Of a stretch of DNA of 64,000 bases, positions 36,322 through 44,741 are shown piece by piece. Under the pieces are notes generated by a model. The model made no database searches, was not told the origin of the DNA, and saw only the letters and a program-made list of their open reading frames with translations. The translations under genes were made by a program, and so were the position numbers. The stretch is taken from assembly GCA_003990705.1 (NCBI GenBank), contig AP018318.1:1-64000 (forward strand). Reading direction: 5' to 3'. This DNA comes from Nostoc sp. HK-01. GTDB lineage: Bacteria > Cyanobacteriota > Cyanobacteriia > Cyanobacteriales > Nostocaceae. Every line of letters begins with the position of its first letter. Within the stretch, counting starts at the first letter, position 1.

Positions 36322-37929
36322 CTATTGACCTTTCAACAAAGGATTTGGTTGAGGGTTTTGAGGTCTTGTTTGCGGCACAACTGTAAGATAAGGTTGCAGT
36401 TTTTCGGAGTCAACCCAACCAGAGTAATATTTTACGCTGGTGGACTTGGGAGAAATATCAAGTAACTCTAAATCACCGCGTATTGCATTCCAATTCATTG
36501 GTAATTCTGGTTTAAATTCTCCAGAACCGATACCTTGAGGGCCACCCCCAACTAAATTAAGTCCAACTTCATCCAACGCACGAACAAAGCGTTGTCCATT
36601 CCAGTGCCATTCAAAACCCGGCCATTCTACAGGTGGTTTTTCTGGCGGTAAAGAACGTCCAAACTCATACTTACTGGCACCTTCATTAATTTTAGTGGTG
36701 AAGCCTTGAGGGTATGTCACTTCATAACGTCCTTTGTTGGTTTGGAGGTTAACCGGACTCCACCACAAAACTTCTAAAGTATTATTACCAGACAAAGATA
36801 CAGCGGGCTTTTTATTAGTTGATGCACTGTAAAGTGGTAATTTTTCTGGCAGTTTAGCCATTGCAGTAAAGCGCCAACAAGCCCAACTGTCTGGGTTATT
36901 AGCGGCTTGCCATTTCACTTGGCAAACGCCGTTAGTGCCACTCACCCAAAGGATGTTATTTTCTAATCTGAGTTTGTCAGGAATTGCCCCAACTAATGGA
37001 CTGTTATGTGTGGTGTAAGTACTTAAAGAACCATCAGGACGGTAAGCAACTAATCCTTTAGCGGGAAGGTAGAGATTTCCTTCACCACCCACATTAGTAC
37101 CCATCCAAAAAGTAGGCTTATTAACATCACCCGTGATGGCTAAATCTGTAATTTGTGTAAATGCAAGTGCTTTTGGTTGAATCAGGCTAAATTTATCAGT
37201 TTTTGGGTCATAACTAATAATGGTAGCAATACCATTGTTACCTTCACCTTGCTCAAAAGTGATCGCCCACCAAATGCGATCGCCATAAACTAAACTAGAT
37301 GTTACTCTCGGCACGCCCAACTGATTTCCTTCAGCGGAAAATCCGGCTTTTACTGCTGCATTCTGCAAATCCTTGAGAGTATACACAGTTTGCCGTTGAG
37401 GATTTTTACTATTAGGGGTAATTAGTTCAAAAACAATTTTGTCTTTAGTTGGATCTGGGACTTCTGGTCTGGAGATATTATTATCTGAGCTTAAGGAATA
37501 CTTTGGCTCTTGAACGACCCGATACTGATAAGTTGTACCCTGAAAATTGATATTCTTGAATTTTGGATTTACCCAATCCTGTGCCAAGGCTGCATAATTT
37601 TTTGGTGGTTGCAACTCCTTGGGTAAGGTTCCTGATTGTACTGTCCAAGTATTATTAGCTCGACAGAAAACAAAATCCTGTTTTAGAGTTTGAAACTTAA
37701 TAGTGTCATCATTCGCTACGATATTGCGAATATGCCAATCAAACCTTTCATAAAAACCTTCATTTTTATTTGGTACTGCTAAAGAAACGACCTCAGCTTT
37801 TGGACAGTTTTCTACATTCGCTTTTGCTGTGTTAGTTGCCTGAGAGATGCCGTCAATACTAGAACTGCAAGCACCAACAAGTAAAAATACACCCAAAACC
37901 GCAATATTTTTCCCCATATCAACTCTCAT
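36322..37929 (-). CDS. Putative lipoprotein of unknown function
   Basis: A 535-residue protein with a lipoprotein signal: from the internal ATG at 37917 it reads MGKNIAVLGVFLLVGACSSS, with lipobox LVGAC and acylated Cys17. I favour that start, but the ATG at 37929 is also possible. The mature part has repeated Trp/Gly/Asn strand-like segments (for example TFWMGTNVGGEGNLYLPAKG), suggesting a beta-propeller-like fold. The C-terminus is Pro/Asn/Gln-rich. I do not recognise the family. It would be anchored in the periplasm or thylakoid lumen side. Confidence 0.65.
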   Translation of the reverse strand: MRVDMGKNIAVLGVFLLVGACSSSIDGISQATNTAKANVENCPKAEVVSLAVPNKNEGFYERFDWHIRNIVANDDTIKFQTLKQDFVFCRANNTWTVQSGTLPKELQPPKNYAALAQDWVNPKFKNINFQGTTYQYRVVQEPKYSLSSDNNISRPEVPDPTKDKIVFELITPNSKNPQRQTVYTLKDLQNAAVKAGFSAEGNQLGVPRVTSSLVYGDRIWWAITFEQGEGNNGIATIISYDPKTDKFSLIQPKALAFTQITDLAITGDVNKPTFWMGTNVGGEGNLYLPAKGLVAYRPDGSLSTYTTHNSPLVGAIPDKLRLENNILWVSGTNGVCQVKWQAANNPDSWACWRFTAMAKLPEKLPLYSASTNKKPAVSLSGNNTLEVLWWSPVNLQTNKGRYEVTYPQGFTTKINEGASKYEFGRSLPPEKPPVEWPGFEWHWNGQRFVRALDEVGLNLVGGGPQGIGSGEFKPELPMNWNAIRGDLELLDISPKSTSVKYYSGWVDSEKLQPYLTVVPQTRPQNPQPNPLLKGQ

Positions 37930-38147
37930 CTATTGGCAAAAATTCATTGATTTTTAACTTCTAATATTGACTACAGTTCGTAGAGATAATATTTCTGAAT
38001 TTTTGATAAAAAATAAATTGATTTAGCTAAGATTATTTTTGGATCAATTCTCAGAAAATTAGATTCCCTATTTCTTACAGAATTGGGGAATCTAAAGTTT
38101 CTTAACTCCTAAATATACCTAGCAATTTTCTATAGTTTTTGACTGTT

Positions 38148-38588
38148 CTACGACAGAGTTTGTTCCCCTGGTAAATTTTGTAATGCACCTTGTAAATATT
38201 CAGCCCATTTCACAGCCAAAGGGATTTCTGTAAAGGCTACATGTATAGAAGCATTAGCGGATTCAGCAATAATGAACTCTAACTCAATAGCACGACCTTT
38301 TGTTGGGGGCGCTTTTAGATTTACAATTTTGCCATCTACCAAAAGATGAATTTCTTTAACATCAAGTAAAGAAAAAGTTTCTAAATTAATTATTCCTTTT
38401 GGTGTGGGTTTACCCCAAGTAAGATTGTTGTCTTTTTGACCTAATACCGCATAGATATCATATTTGGCTCGGTCAAATTGTTCTGCCCAAATCTTATAAG
38501 CCTCGACCTTTTGATATTCTTTTGAGCCTTGCCAAGCCAACCAAAAAAACGCTATCAACAAAGGCAACCATAAAAGACCACGTTCCAT
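38148..38588 (-). CDS. Small membrane-anchored hypothetical protein
   Basis: 146 residues with one N-terminal membrane segment (GLLWLPLLIAFFWLAWQG at about 4-21) and a soluble C-terminal domain with mixed beta character (EIHLLVDGKIVNLKAPPTKG). There is no lipobox. I recognise no family. It is divergent from the following subtilase gene with a 120-bp shared promoter region and lies 218 bp upstream of the lipoprotein gene on the same strand. Confidence 0.6.
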   Translation of the reverse strand: MERGLLWLPLLIAFFWLAWQGSKEYQKVEAYKIWAEQFDRAKYDIYAVLGQKDNNLTWGKPTPKGIINLETFSLLDVKEIHLLVDGKIVNLKAPPTKGRAIELEFIIAESANASIHVAFTEIPLAVKWAEYLQGALQNLPGEQTLS

Positions 38589-38708
38589 CGTTTAAACAAT
38601 CCTGAGTCGTAAGTGAAAGTTTAACTAACTAAAGTGACAATTACACCAATGAGGGATGCAGATAAGTTATGTTAGTGAGCAAACTGGCAAAAGCGGTGAC
38701 GAGTTAAT

Positions 38709-40553
38709 ATGAGAAGGCTAATATTATTGTGCCTGTTTATTATTGGGTTAGGCGCTGCTGTTTTTGGATTTTTAAATTTTCAGGGACTAGCAGCGAAAGG
38801 TGATTTTGAAACGATTGTGCTTGATTTTCGGGAAGATATTGCTAAAGATGAAATAAACCGAGATTTGCAAGCGATCGCTCAACAATACAACGTTACACCC
38901 CAATTAGATAATAAATTTTCTGCACAAGACAATGTGTATATTATCAGAGGCGATCGCCAAAGGCTCAAAGAACTGAAAAAATCTCAGTTTGCCAAAGCCA
39001 CAGAATTTATTGAACCGAATTACATCTATAGAATTCCCCCAGAACCTAAAACCACCGTTCTTGGAGAACTCACACCACCCCAAAATAACGAGGCCAAACC
39101 TTCCTTAATCGGCCCCAACGACCCATATTACAGCAAGCAATGGAACCTGCACAAAATCGGCATTGAAGGTGCATGGACTGAAACGAAAGGTAGTGGTATT
39201 ACGGTTGCTGTCATTGATACTGGTGTAACCCAGGTACGCGACTTAAAAGAGACAAAATTTGTCAAAGGCTACGATTTTGTTAATGACCGAGAACAAGCCA
39301 CAGACGATTATGGTCACGGTACACACGTTGCAGGTACAGTCGCCCAAGCTACTAATAATCAATATGGTGTTGCGGGTGTTGCTTACGAAGCCAGCCTTAT
39401 GCCACTCAAAGTCTTAAATGAGTATGGTGGTGGTACTGTAGCCGATATTGCCGAAGCAATTAAATTTGCCGCCGATAAAGGCGCAGATGTGATTAATATG
39501 AGCTTGGGTGGTGGCGGTGAAAGCCAGTTAATGAAAGATGCCATTGATTATGCTTACAAAAAAGGTGTCGTTATCATAGCGGCCGCTGGCAATGAAAGTG
39601 CCAATGGTGCAAGCTATCCAGCCCGTTACCCTCACGTTATTGGCGTTTCTGCTTTCGGCCCAGAGGGTGAAAAAGCTGACTACTCTAACTATGGTGCTGG
39701 CGTAGATATCTCAGCCCCTGGTGGTAGTGAAACTGGTAAGATTTTGCAAGAAACCATTAACGAAAATGGTGAAAGTGAATTCTTGGGACTCCAAGGTACA
39801 AGTATGGCTGCACCCCACGTTGCGGGTGTAGCAGCTTTAATCAAAGCCAAAGGTATAGAAAATCCCGATGACATTTTAAAAGTTCTCAAACAATCAGCCA
39901 GAGTCATTCAAGATGATGGTTTGAATTATTACGGTGCTGGACAACTCAACGCCGAAGCCGCAGTTAAATTAGCAGCCCAAGGACAAATCAGTTTCCCAGA
40001 TTTCTTTCGTTGGCTGCGCGATAACGGTTACATTAACCCAGGCTTTTGGATAGATGGCGGTGTAGTGGCACTGTTACCAAAAATTTTAATGGTAGTCGGT
40101 TCTTATTTACTGGCTTGGTTTTTACGAGTTTACTTCCCCTTTACCTGGAGTTGGGCTTTATTTAGTGGCTTAACTTTTGGTAGTTCGGGATTATTCTTCC
40201 TCAAAGGCATCTATATATTTGACCTACCCCAGTGGCCTTTCCGTGTTTTAGGTAGTTCTTTACCTGAATTAGGTAATGCGCTACAAGGTACAGATGCTTT
40301 TAATCCTGTATTTGCCAGTGTTTTAATTCCGCTGGTTCTAGTTGTATTCCTCCTAGGACATCCTAGTTGGAAATGGTTTGCTGTTGGTTCTACTTTAGGT
40401 GTAGCCGCTTGTTTGACAGTCAGCGCAATTTACGACCCAGCCGTTTGGGGCTTGGGTAGCGGTAACTTAGCAAGAATATTCCTCATTGTTAATGCCCTAC
40501 TTTGCTACGGACTAGCTCGTTTGGCAGTTAACAACGATAAACAAGTCGCATAA
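38709..40553 (+). CDS. Subtilisin-like serine protease with C-terminal membrane domain
   Basis: Peptidase S8 of 614 residues. It has an N-terminal signal or anchor (about 4-24), a propeptide-like inhibitor domain (about 35-110), and a catalytic domain (about 135-420). The triad is D170 in VAVIDTG, H203 in YGHGTHVAGT and S365 in GTSMAAPHVAG, with oxyanion N295 in AAAGNES, so it should be active. The last 165 residues carry about four to five hydrophobic segments, for example WWLLPKIL-like and VFASVLIPLVLVVFLLG. They would hold the protease at a membrane, which is unusual for S8 enzymes. A hairpin follows. Confidence 0.92.
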   Translation: MRRLILLCLFIIGLGAAVFGFLNFQGLAAKGDFETIVLDFREDIAKDEINRDLQAIAQQYNVTPQLDNKFSAQDNVYIIRGDRQRLKELKKSQFAKATEFIEPNYIYRIPPEPKTTVLGELTPPQNNEAKPSLIGPNDPYYSKQWNLHKIGIEGAWTETKGSGITVAVIDTGVTQVRDLKETKFVKGYDFVNDREQATDDYGHGTHVAGTVAQATNNQYGVAGVAYEASLMPLKVLNEYGGGTVADIAEAIKFAADKGADVINMSLGGGGESQLMKDAIDYAYKKGVVIIAAAGNESANGASYPARYPHVIGVSAFGPEGEKADYSNYGAGVDISAPGGSETGKILQETINENGESEFLGLQGTSMAAPHVAGVAALIKAKGIENPDDILKVLKQSARVIQDDGLNYYGAGQLNAEAAVKLAAQGQISFPDFFRWLRDNGYINPGFWIDGGVVALLPKILMVVGSYLLAWFLRVYFPFTWSWALFSGLTFGSSGLFFLKGIYIFDLPQWPFRVLGSSLPELGNALQGTDAFNPVFASVLIPLVLVVFLLGHPSWKWFAVGSTLGVAACLTVSAIYDPAVWGLGSGNLARIFLIVNALLCYGLARLAVNNDKQVA

Positions 40554-40571
40554 AATAAGCAGGCAATAGTG

Positions 40572-40598
40572 AGTGGGGATTTTTGACTCATCCCCACT
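40572..40598 (+). terminator. Hairpin after the subtilase gene
   Basis: A 9-bp perfect stem (40572-40580 with 40590-40598, arm AGTGGGGAT) lies 18 nt after the stop and is followed by a short pyrimidine tract, TTCTACTC. Confidence 0.55.
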
Positions 40599-40675
40599 TT
40601 CTACTCACCAACGCCACTTGTACAACGGAGGGAATCTCCGCAACGTAGTGGCTACTCAACACTCAGTACTTAATT

Positions 40676-40909
40676 ATGAGCATTACAGTTAAAGGCACTA
40701 TTGAACGTCGTGAGATTGGTATGGGCGCTTGGGCGTTAGTTACCGATGAAGGTGTAACTTACGAAATTCTCAAAGGCGCTGATAAAAGCTTACTCAAAGC
40801 TGGGCAGCAAGCCAAAGTTAAAGGACAGGTGCGTGAAGACATCATGACAGCAGCTATGATTGGCCCAGTTTTAGAAGTAAAATCTTTTGAAGTAATTAAT
40901 TCTGACTAG
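40676..40909 (+). CDS. Small beta-rich hypothetical protein
   Basis: 77 residues, starting MSITVKGTIERREIGMGAWA, with alternating beta-strand character (YEILKGADKSLLKAGQQAKV then KGQVREDIMTAAMIGPVLEV). This resembles a small OB-fold or DUF5818-like cyanobacterial domain, though I cannot assign it with certainty. No signal or membrane segment. Its last 14 bp overlap the end of the convergent thioredoxin-like gene. Confidence 0.7.
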   Translation: MSITVKGTIERREIGMGAWALVTDEGVTYEILKGADKSLLKAGQQAKVKGQVREDIMTAAMIGPVLEVKSFEVINSD

Positions 40910-41219
40910 CGGCAGGATTTACAACTGCTTGCAGGCGACTTCTAAATTCTCCTTTGGGATGTCCGCCTTTAACCTCACCAATAATCTGAAATTCGCCTTC
41001 GGGAGAATCACAAATAATATAAGTAGGCCATCCCATTTCCGATTTATCAGGATACTGGGTGAGCAAAATTTTCCGATATTTGCGATAAGTAGCTGTGTCT
41101 TGCATTTTCACATCAATAAACTGCAAGCCCAGTTCTTCTGCTACTTTTTGATCATAAAAAGCCATTTTATGACAAATGCCGCACTCTTCAGAAGAAAATT
41201 TAATTACAGCTAAACTCAT
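40896..41219 (-). CDS. Thioredoxin-like protein with CGIC motif
   Basis: 107 residues with a thioredoxin-type start AVIKFSSEECGICHKMAFYD. The CxxC active site is CGIC at about 13-16. The cis-proline region appears as MGWPTYIICDSPEGEF, followed by a beta-strand and GGHPKGEF in place of a classical C-terminal helix. Canonical thioredoxins have CGPC, so redox potential and partners may differ. No signal peptide is present. It overlaps the convergent gene by 14 bp. Upstream lies the small-RNA array, whose units read toward this gene on the same strand. Confidence 0.85.
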   Translation of the reverse strand: MSLAVIKFSSEECGICHKMAFYDQKVAEELGLQFIDVKMQDTATYRKYRKILLTQYPDKSEMGWPTYIICDSPEGEFQIIGEVKGGHPKGEFRSRLQAVVNPAASQN

Positions 41220-41827
41220 GATGATCTTGCGCCTCCCTGGAAATCGGGAATAAATCTTACCATAGTTTTAATAAATAAGCATCTTACTTATGGATGATCA
41301 AGGTGCAATCATACAGTTAATGAGAATTTAAGTAAAAATTTATCTAAAAAAATATTTTACAGGAAATAGTTATAGCGAGGAAATGCTGTTGACTAGTACA
41401 CGGAATTTAGCCAAAACCTAAGCTAGGACTATATTACAGATGTGGAAATCAACCCTAAAAAATTAATTTTTAGCAATCTGTAATCTGGCTTTGACAAATC
41501 AGTAGATATCTGACTATAAACTATGATAGGATGTACAAACTTACGATTCTCATCCAGGGTAGCTTCTGCAAAGCAACTGAGCGATCGCAAAAAAATTTCC
41601 ACAATCCATCTGCTGCTTATAGATAGTAGAAGGTTAATAGTTGAGTTTAATGTGATAAACACAAAAAGTGTTTAATTAGCTCTATCGGTGGCATGATACC
41701 TGCGAAGATTCAGAGTTAAGTTAAGTCAATAAATGCTGACACTGATAGTCAAAAAATACTATTTGCACTAGTATATTGTCTGAAACTTGCGCTAGAATAT
41801 ACGCCTAAGCAACTACCAACATTTCGC
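41220..41827. other. Spacer between thioredoxin-like gene and RNA array
   Basis: 608 bp, AT-rich. It carries a minus-strand open frame (41429-41662) that I regard as chance. No clear RNA or repeat unit is recognised here. The downstream ends of any read-through array transcripts would run through it. Confidence 0.4.
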
Positions 41828-41886
41828 AAAAATCTCCAAGAAAGTGTTAGCTAATTCAGGGAGTTAAGTATCAGGGTACATCTACC
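41828..41886 (-). ncRNA. Array unit 1 small RNA (predicted)
   Basis: A perfect TCCGGA box at 41917-41922 lies exactly 30 nt upstream of the predicted 5' end near 41886 (GGTAGATGTACCCTGAT). The 3' end has a CTCC/GGAG stem and ATTTTT at 41828-41833. Sequence has drifted from units 5-6 but all elements remain. Confidence 0.5.
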
Positions 41887-42226
41887 AATTAATTGTTCCA
41901 AGGTCTAGCAAAGTCTTCCGGAACAATTGTTCTAAAGGTTATAAGGTGCTTCAAAATCGCAAAACAGTTGTATCTACCAAAATCAGAAAGTTAGTTATCT
42001 TAGTACAACTACCAATAATCTGTTTCTAGGATTTAGAAGTATGTTCCGGATAAAAATTCCAAAAGCTAATATGCTGTTAAACCAGCATAAAAAAATCTAC
42101 CAGTTGTGGCCAGTGCATAGGGGAGTTAGTTATTAGGGCGCGTCGATTAATAATTTATTTATTCGAGAAGTTATCAATATCTTCCGAATAAATTTTAAAA
42201 AATCATGGTTGCTATTTACCAAACAT

Positions 42227-42286
42227 AAAAAAATCTCCCAGTGGTTGCAGATAACTAGGAGATTTATTTATCAGGGTGCATTTATA
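42227..42286 (-). ncRNA. Array unit 4 small RNA (predicted)
   Basis: The terminator stem is nine contiguous pairs, including one G-U (minus strand ATCTCCTAG with CTGGGAGAT, 42255-42263 and 42233-42241), followed by seven T. The sequence differs from units 5-6 but the fold is conserved. The -35 box is degenerate (TTTGGA at 42320-42325). Confidence 0.5.
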
Positions 42287-42370
42287 ACAATTATTTTGTT
42301 CGAGTTTCAATTAGCATCTTCCAAATATAATCTATAATCACTAGCATTACTTCTGCTGAAGTTTTGCTAG

Positions 42371-42430
42371 AAAAAAATCCCCCAGCCAGTATTAGCCAGC
42401 TAGGGAAGAAAGTTATCAGGGTGCATCTAC
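42371..42430 (-). ncRNA. Array unit 5 small RNA (predicted)
   Basis: The TCCGGG box at 42462-42467 is 30 nt from the conserved GGTAGATGCACC block. The RNA would end in a TCCCTAGC / GCTGGGGGA hairpin and seven T (42371-42377), giving about 60 nt. It is almost identical to unit 6. Confidence 0.6.
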
Positions 42431-42497
42431 CAATTAATTGTTCTACTACTACAGTGCATCTCCCGGAAAAATTTGCATCGACAAGCTTTCATCTACC

Positions 42498-42557
42498 AAA
42501 AAAATCCCCCAGCCAGTATTAGCCAGCTAGGGAAGAAAGTTATCAGGGTGCATCTAC
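42498..42557 (-). ncRNA. Array unit 6 small RNA (predicted)
   Basis: Same organisation as unit 5, 127 bp further on: box at 42589-42594, 30-nt spacing, terminator T-run at 42498-42504. Four substitutions separate the two units, all outside the predicted RNA. Confidence 0.6.
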
Positions 42558-42682
42558 CAATTAATTGTTCTGCGACTACAGCGCATCTCCCGGAAAAATT
42601 TGCATCGATAAGCTTTCATCTACCAAAAAAATCCCCCAGCTAGGGAAGAAAGTTATCTGTTAAGTTAAATATACTCAAAGCT

Positions 42683-42706
42683 AAAGGCGCAAAGCTTTGC
42701 GCCTTT
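42683..42706. terminator. 24-bp perfect palindrome between array and moaA
   Basis: AAAGGCGCAAAG and its exact complement abut with no spacer (42683-42706) and are followed on the plus strand by ATTTATTTA. It resembles a terminator, but no plus-strand gene lies upstream within 1.7 kb. It may insulate moaA from transcription crossing the array. Confidence 0.6.
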
Positions 42707-42882
42707 ATTTATTTACTACACTTTATCTATCGGTAACTGTTATATTTTTTTGGGTAAATTACATCTTACGCCACGCCACCTGCTTGATAGGGATTAAAGT
42801 CAAGTGAGCAATACTGCAAGGTATCGGGTAAGCAAGATTGCTTACCCTCTAGGAAAAATACAATAGAAATAAATACTCTAAA

Positions 42883-43869
42883 ATGAACCAGGTAGACTAT
42901 CTCCGCATTAGTTTAATCGATCGCTGTAATTTTCGCTGTCAATACTGTATGCCGGAGGGTGCAGAACTAGAATATGCCCTCAAACAACAGCTTCTCACTG
43001 ACGCAGAACTACTGACTCTGATTCAAGAGGTGTTTATCCCTGTTGGTTTTACGCAGTTTCGCTTAACTGGGGGAGAGCCTCTACTGCGTCCTGGGGTAGT
43101 AAATTTAGTAAAAGCGATCGCATCATTACCCGAAACCAAAGACTTGTCGATGACAACCAACGGTTTTTTACTTGCACCCATCGCCAAAAATCTTTACGAT
43201 GTCGGTTTACGCCGAATTAATATCAGCCTAGATTCCCTTGATCCCGATATCTTCGATCAAATTATCGGCAATCACGGACGTTCTCGCTGGGAACAGGTTT
43301 GGAACGGGATTCAAGCAGCCTACAAGGTAGGATTTGACCCTTTGAAGCTCAATGTAGTTGTGATCCCAGGTGTTAACGACCACGAAGTTCTGGACTTAGC
43401 CGCCCTCACAATTGACAAACAGTGGCACGTCCGATTTATTGAATTTATGCCTATCGGCAATTGGCAATTATTTGGCGATCGCGGTTGGGTATCTTCTGCT
43501 GATTTACGCCAACGTATCCGCCAGCAATGGGGATTGACAGAATCACAAATACGTGGTAATGGGCCTGCTGATGTTTTTCAAATTCCGGGAGCAAAGGGGA
43601 CACTGGGATTTATTAGCCAGATGTCAGAATGTTTTTGCGATCGTTGTAACCGAATGCGTCTGAGCGCTGATGGCTGGTTACGTCCTTGTTTATTAAATGA
43701 AACTGGTCAATTAGACTTAAAAACTGCTCTACGCTCTGGTGTGAGCATCCATTACTTACGAGAGCAAGTCAGAGACTTATTAGCTATTAAGCCAGAAATT
43801 AACTTTAAAGGCCGCGACTCTGGTACAAGCGGCACATACAGCCGCACGATGGCGCAAATTGGTGGTTAG
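42883..43869 (+). CDS. moaA: GTP 3',8-cyclase, molybdenum cofactor synthesis
   Basis: Radical-SAM enzyme that converts GTP in the first step of molybdopterin synthesis. The 328 residues carry the N-terminal cluster C15-x3-C19-x2-C22 ([12 protein letters not shown]), the SAM motif TGGEPLLR, and the C-terminal cluster C252-x2-C255-x13-C269 ([18 protein letters not shown]). The protein ends in the essential Gly-Gly (AQIGG). All catalytic features are intact. The product is needed for nitrate reductase. No other moa genes adjoin it. The start ATG at 42883 gives the usual short N-terminus. Confidence 0.97.
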   Translation: MNQVDYLRISLIDRCNFRCQYCMPEGAELEYALKQQLLTDAELLTLIQEVFIPVGFTQFRLTGGEPLLRPGVVNLVKAIASLPETKDLSMTTNGFLLAPIAKNLYDVGLRRINISLDSLDPDIFDQIIGNHGRSRWEQVWNGIQAAYKVGFDPLKLNVVVIPGVNDHEVLDLAALTIDKQWHVRFIEFMPIGNWQLFGDRGWVSSADLRQRIRQQWGLTESQIRGNGPADVFQIPGAKGTLGFISQMSECFCDRCNRMRLSADGWLRPCLLNETGQLDLKTALRSGVSIHYLREQVRDLLAIKPEINFKGRDSGTSGTYSRTMAQIGG

Positions 43870-43950
43870 TCAATAGTCCAAAGTCAATAGTCCAAAGTCA
43901 ATAGTCTAAAGTCTTTTGACTCTTGACTGTTGACTTTTGACTCTTGACTA
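43866..43950. repeat. Heptamer-type repeats between moaA and rpsD
   Basis: Three direct copies of AGTCAATAGTCCAAA-like units are followed by inverted TTGACTCTTGACTGTTGAC runs. The two halves can pair into a long hairpin between these convergent genes. A similar block occurs near 56617-56682. Confidence 0.7.
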
Positions 43951-44556
43951 CGCTTGGCGTGAATAGTATTCCACAACCAGCAGTTCGTTAACTTGTAGAG
44001 CCACCCACTCGCGCTCAATAACACTGTTAACTTTACCAACCAGCTTATTTTTGTCAAATTCCAAATGGCTGGGAAGGTTAGCTAAACCAGGATATTGCAA
44101 GTTAGTTTCGACCAACTTCCGTGATTGTTCTTTATCTCTAACAGCAATTACCTCACCAGGACGGCACTGGTAACTGGCAATATTTACTACACGACCGTTG
44201 ACTGTGACATGGCCGTGATTTACCAGCTGACGCGCTGCTGGAATTGTAGGAGCCATCCCCAAGCGGAAAACGGTATTATCTAAGCGCATTTCCAGCAATT
44301 GCAACAGTACTTGTCCTGTAGAACCAGTAACGCGTCTGGCTTTGCGGACATAGCGTAGCAGTTGCTTTTCTGTGAGACCGTAGTTCATACGGAGCTTTTG
44401 CTTTTCTTCTAGACGGATAGCATACTCAGAGCGCTTTTTGCGGTTCTGACCATGCTGACCCGGTGGATAGGCGCGTCTTGCGCTTTTACGAGTTAAACCT
44501 GGTAATTCGCCTAAGCGACGTACAATTCTGAGGCGTGGCCCTCTGTATCGGGACAT
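43948..44556 (-). CDS. rpsD: 30S ribosomal protein S4
   Basis: Primary 16S rRNA-binding protein that nucleates 30S assembly. The 202 residues are standard and begin [20 protein letters not shown]. The S4 RNA-binding domain is at about 90-155 ([20 protein letters not shown], then [13 protein letters not shown]). It is monocistronic here, as is common in cyanobacteria. The C-terminal end lies within 80 bp of moaA, converging across the repeat block. Confidence 0.98.
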   Translation of the reverse strand: MSRYRGPRLRIVRRLGELPGLTRKSARRAYPPGQHGQNRKKRSEYAIRLEEKQKLRMNYGLTEKQLLRYVRKARRVTGSTGQVLLQLLEMRLDNTVFRLGMAPTIPAARQLVNHGHVTVNGRVVNIASYQCRPGEVIAVRDKEQSRKLVETNLQYPGLANLPSHLEFDKNKLVGKVNSVIEREWVALQVNELLVVEYYSRQA

Positions 44557-44741
44557 GAGTTTCCTTAATCTAATCCTGTTTAAATTTTACCCAGACATAC
44601 TATTATAAATATCTGTAAATGAAAAATGCCAAAAATCCGAAATTTAATCATCAAAAATTTATAAATAGAAGAATTCAACAGCCAAGTGTCAGAATCCTGA
44701 AGATCAATCAGAGTTATCGTACATTTGAGTTAGCAGAACTG

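Larger units (their letters stand above)
41828..42656 (-). repeat. nsiR1: Tandem array of seven sRNA-type units (NsiR1-like)
   Basis: Units start at 41828, 41953, 42089, 42227, 42371, 42498 and 42625 (the last truncated), counting from the A-run that is the T-run on the minus strand. Units 5 and 6 are 127 bp and differ at only four positions; units 1-4 are 125-144 bp and diverged. On the minus strand each well-kept unit reads as follows: a TCCGGA-like box, 30 nt, a GGTAGATGCACCCTGATAAC block, then a hairpin and T-run. The TCCGGA box at -35 is the DIF1 element of heterocyst-specific promoters. The layout matches NsiR1, a tandem sRNA of about 60 nt beside hetF in Nostoc 7120. The NsiR1 identity is inferred from architecture. 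Confidence 0.65.

Noticed and set aside
41429-41662. Minus-strand open frame of 77 residues
   Set aside because: No ribosome site, no recognisable features, AT-rich spacer composition.
41828-42656. Could the tandem array be a CRISPR locus?
   Set aside because: The period is 125-144 bp, the whole unit is repeated rather than short repeats separated by unique spacers, and no cas gene is nearby.
42883-43869. Whether the array acts as antisense to the moaA leader
   Set aside because: The truncated unit lacks a promoter box and ends about 230 bp before moaA, with a terminator-like palindrome in between; no overlap is visible.
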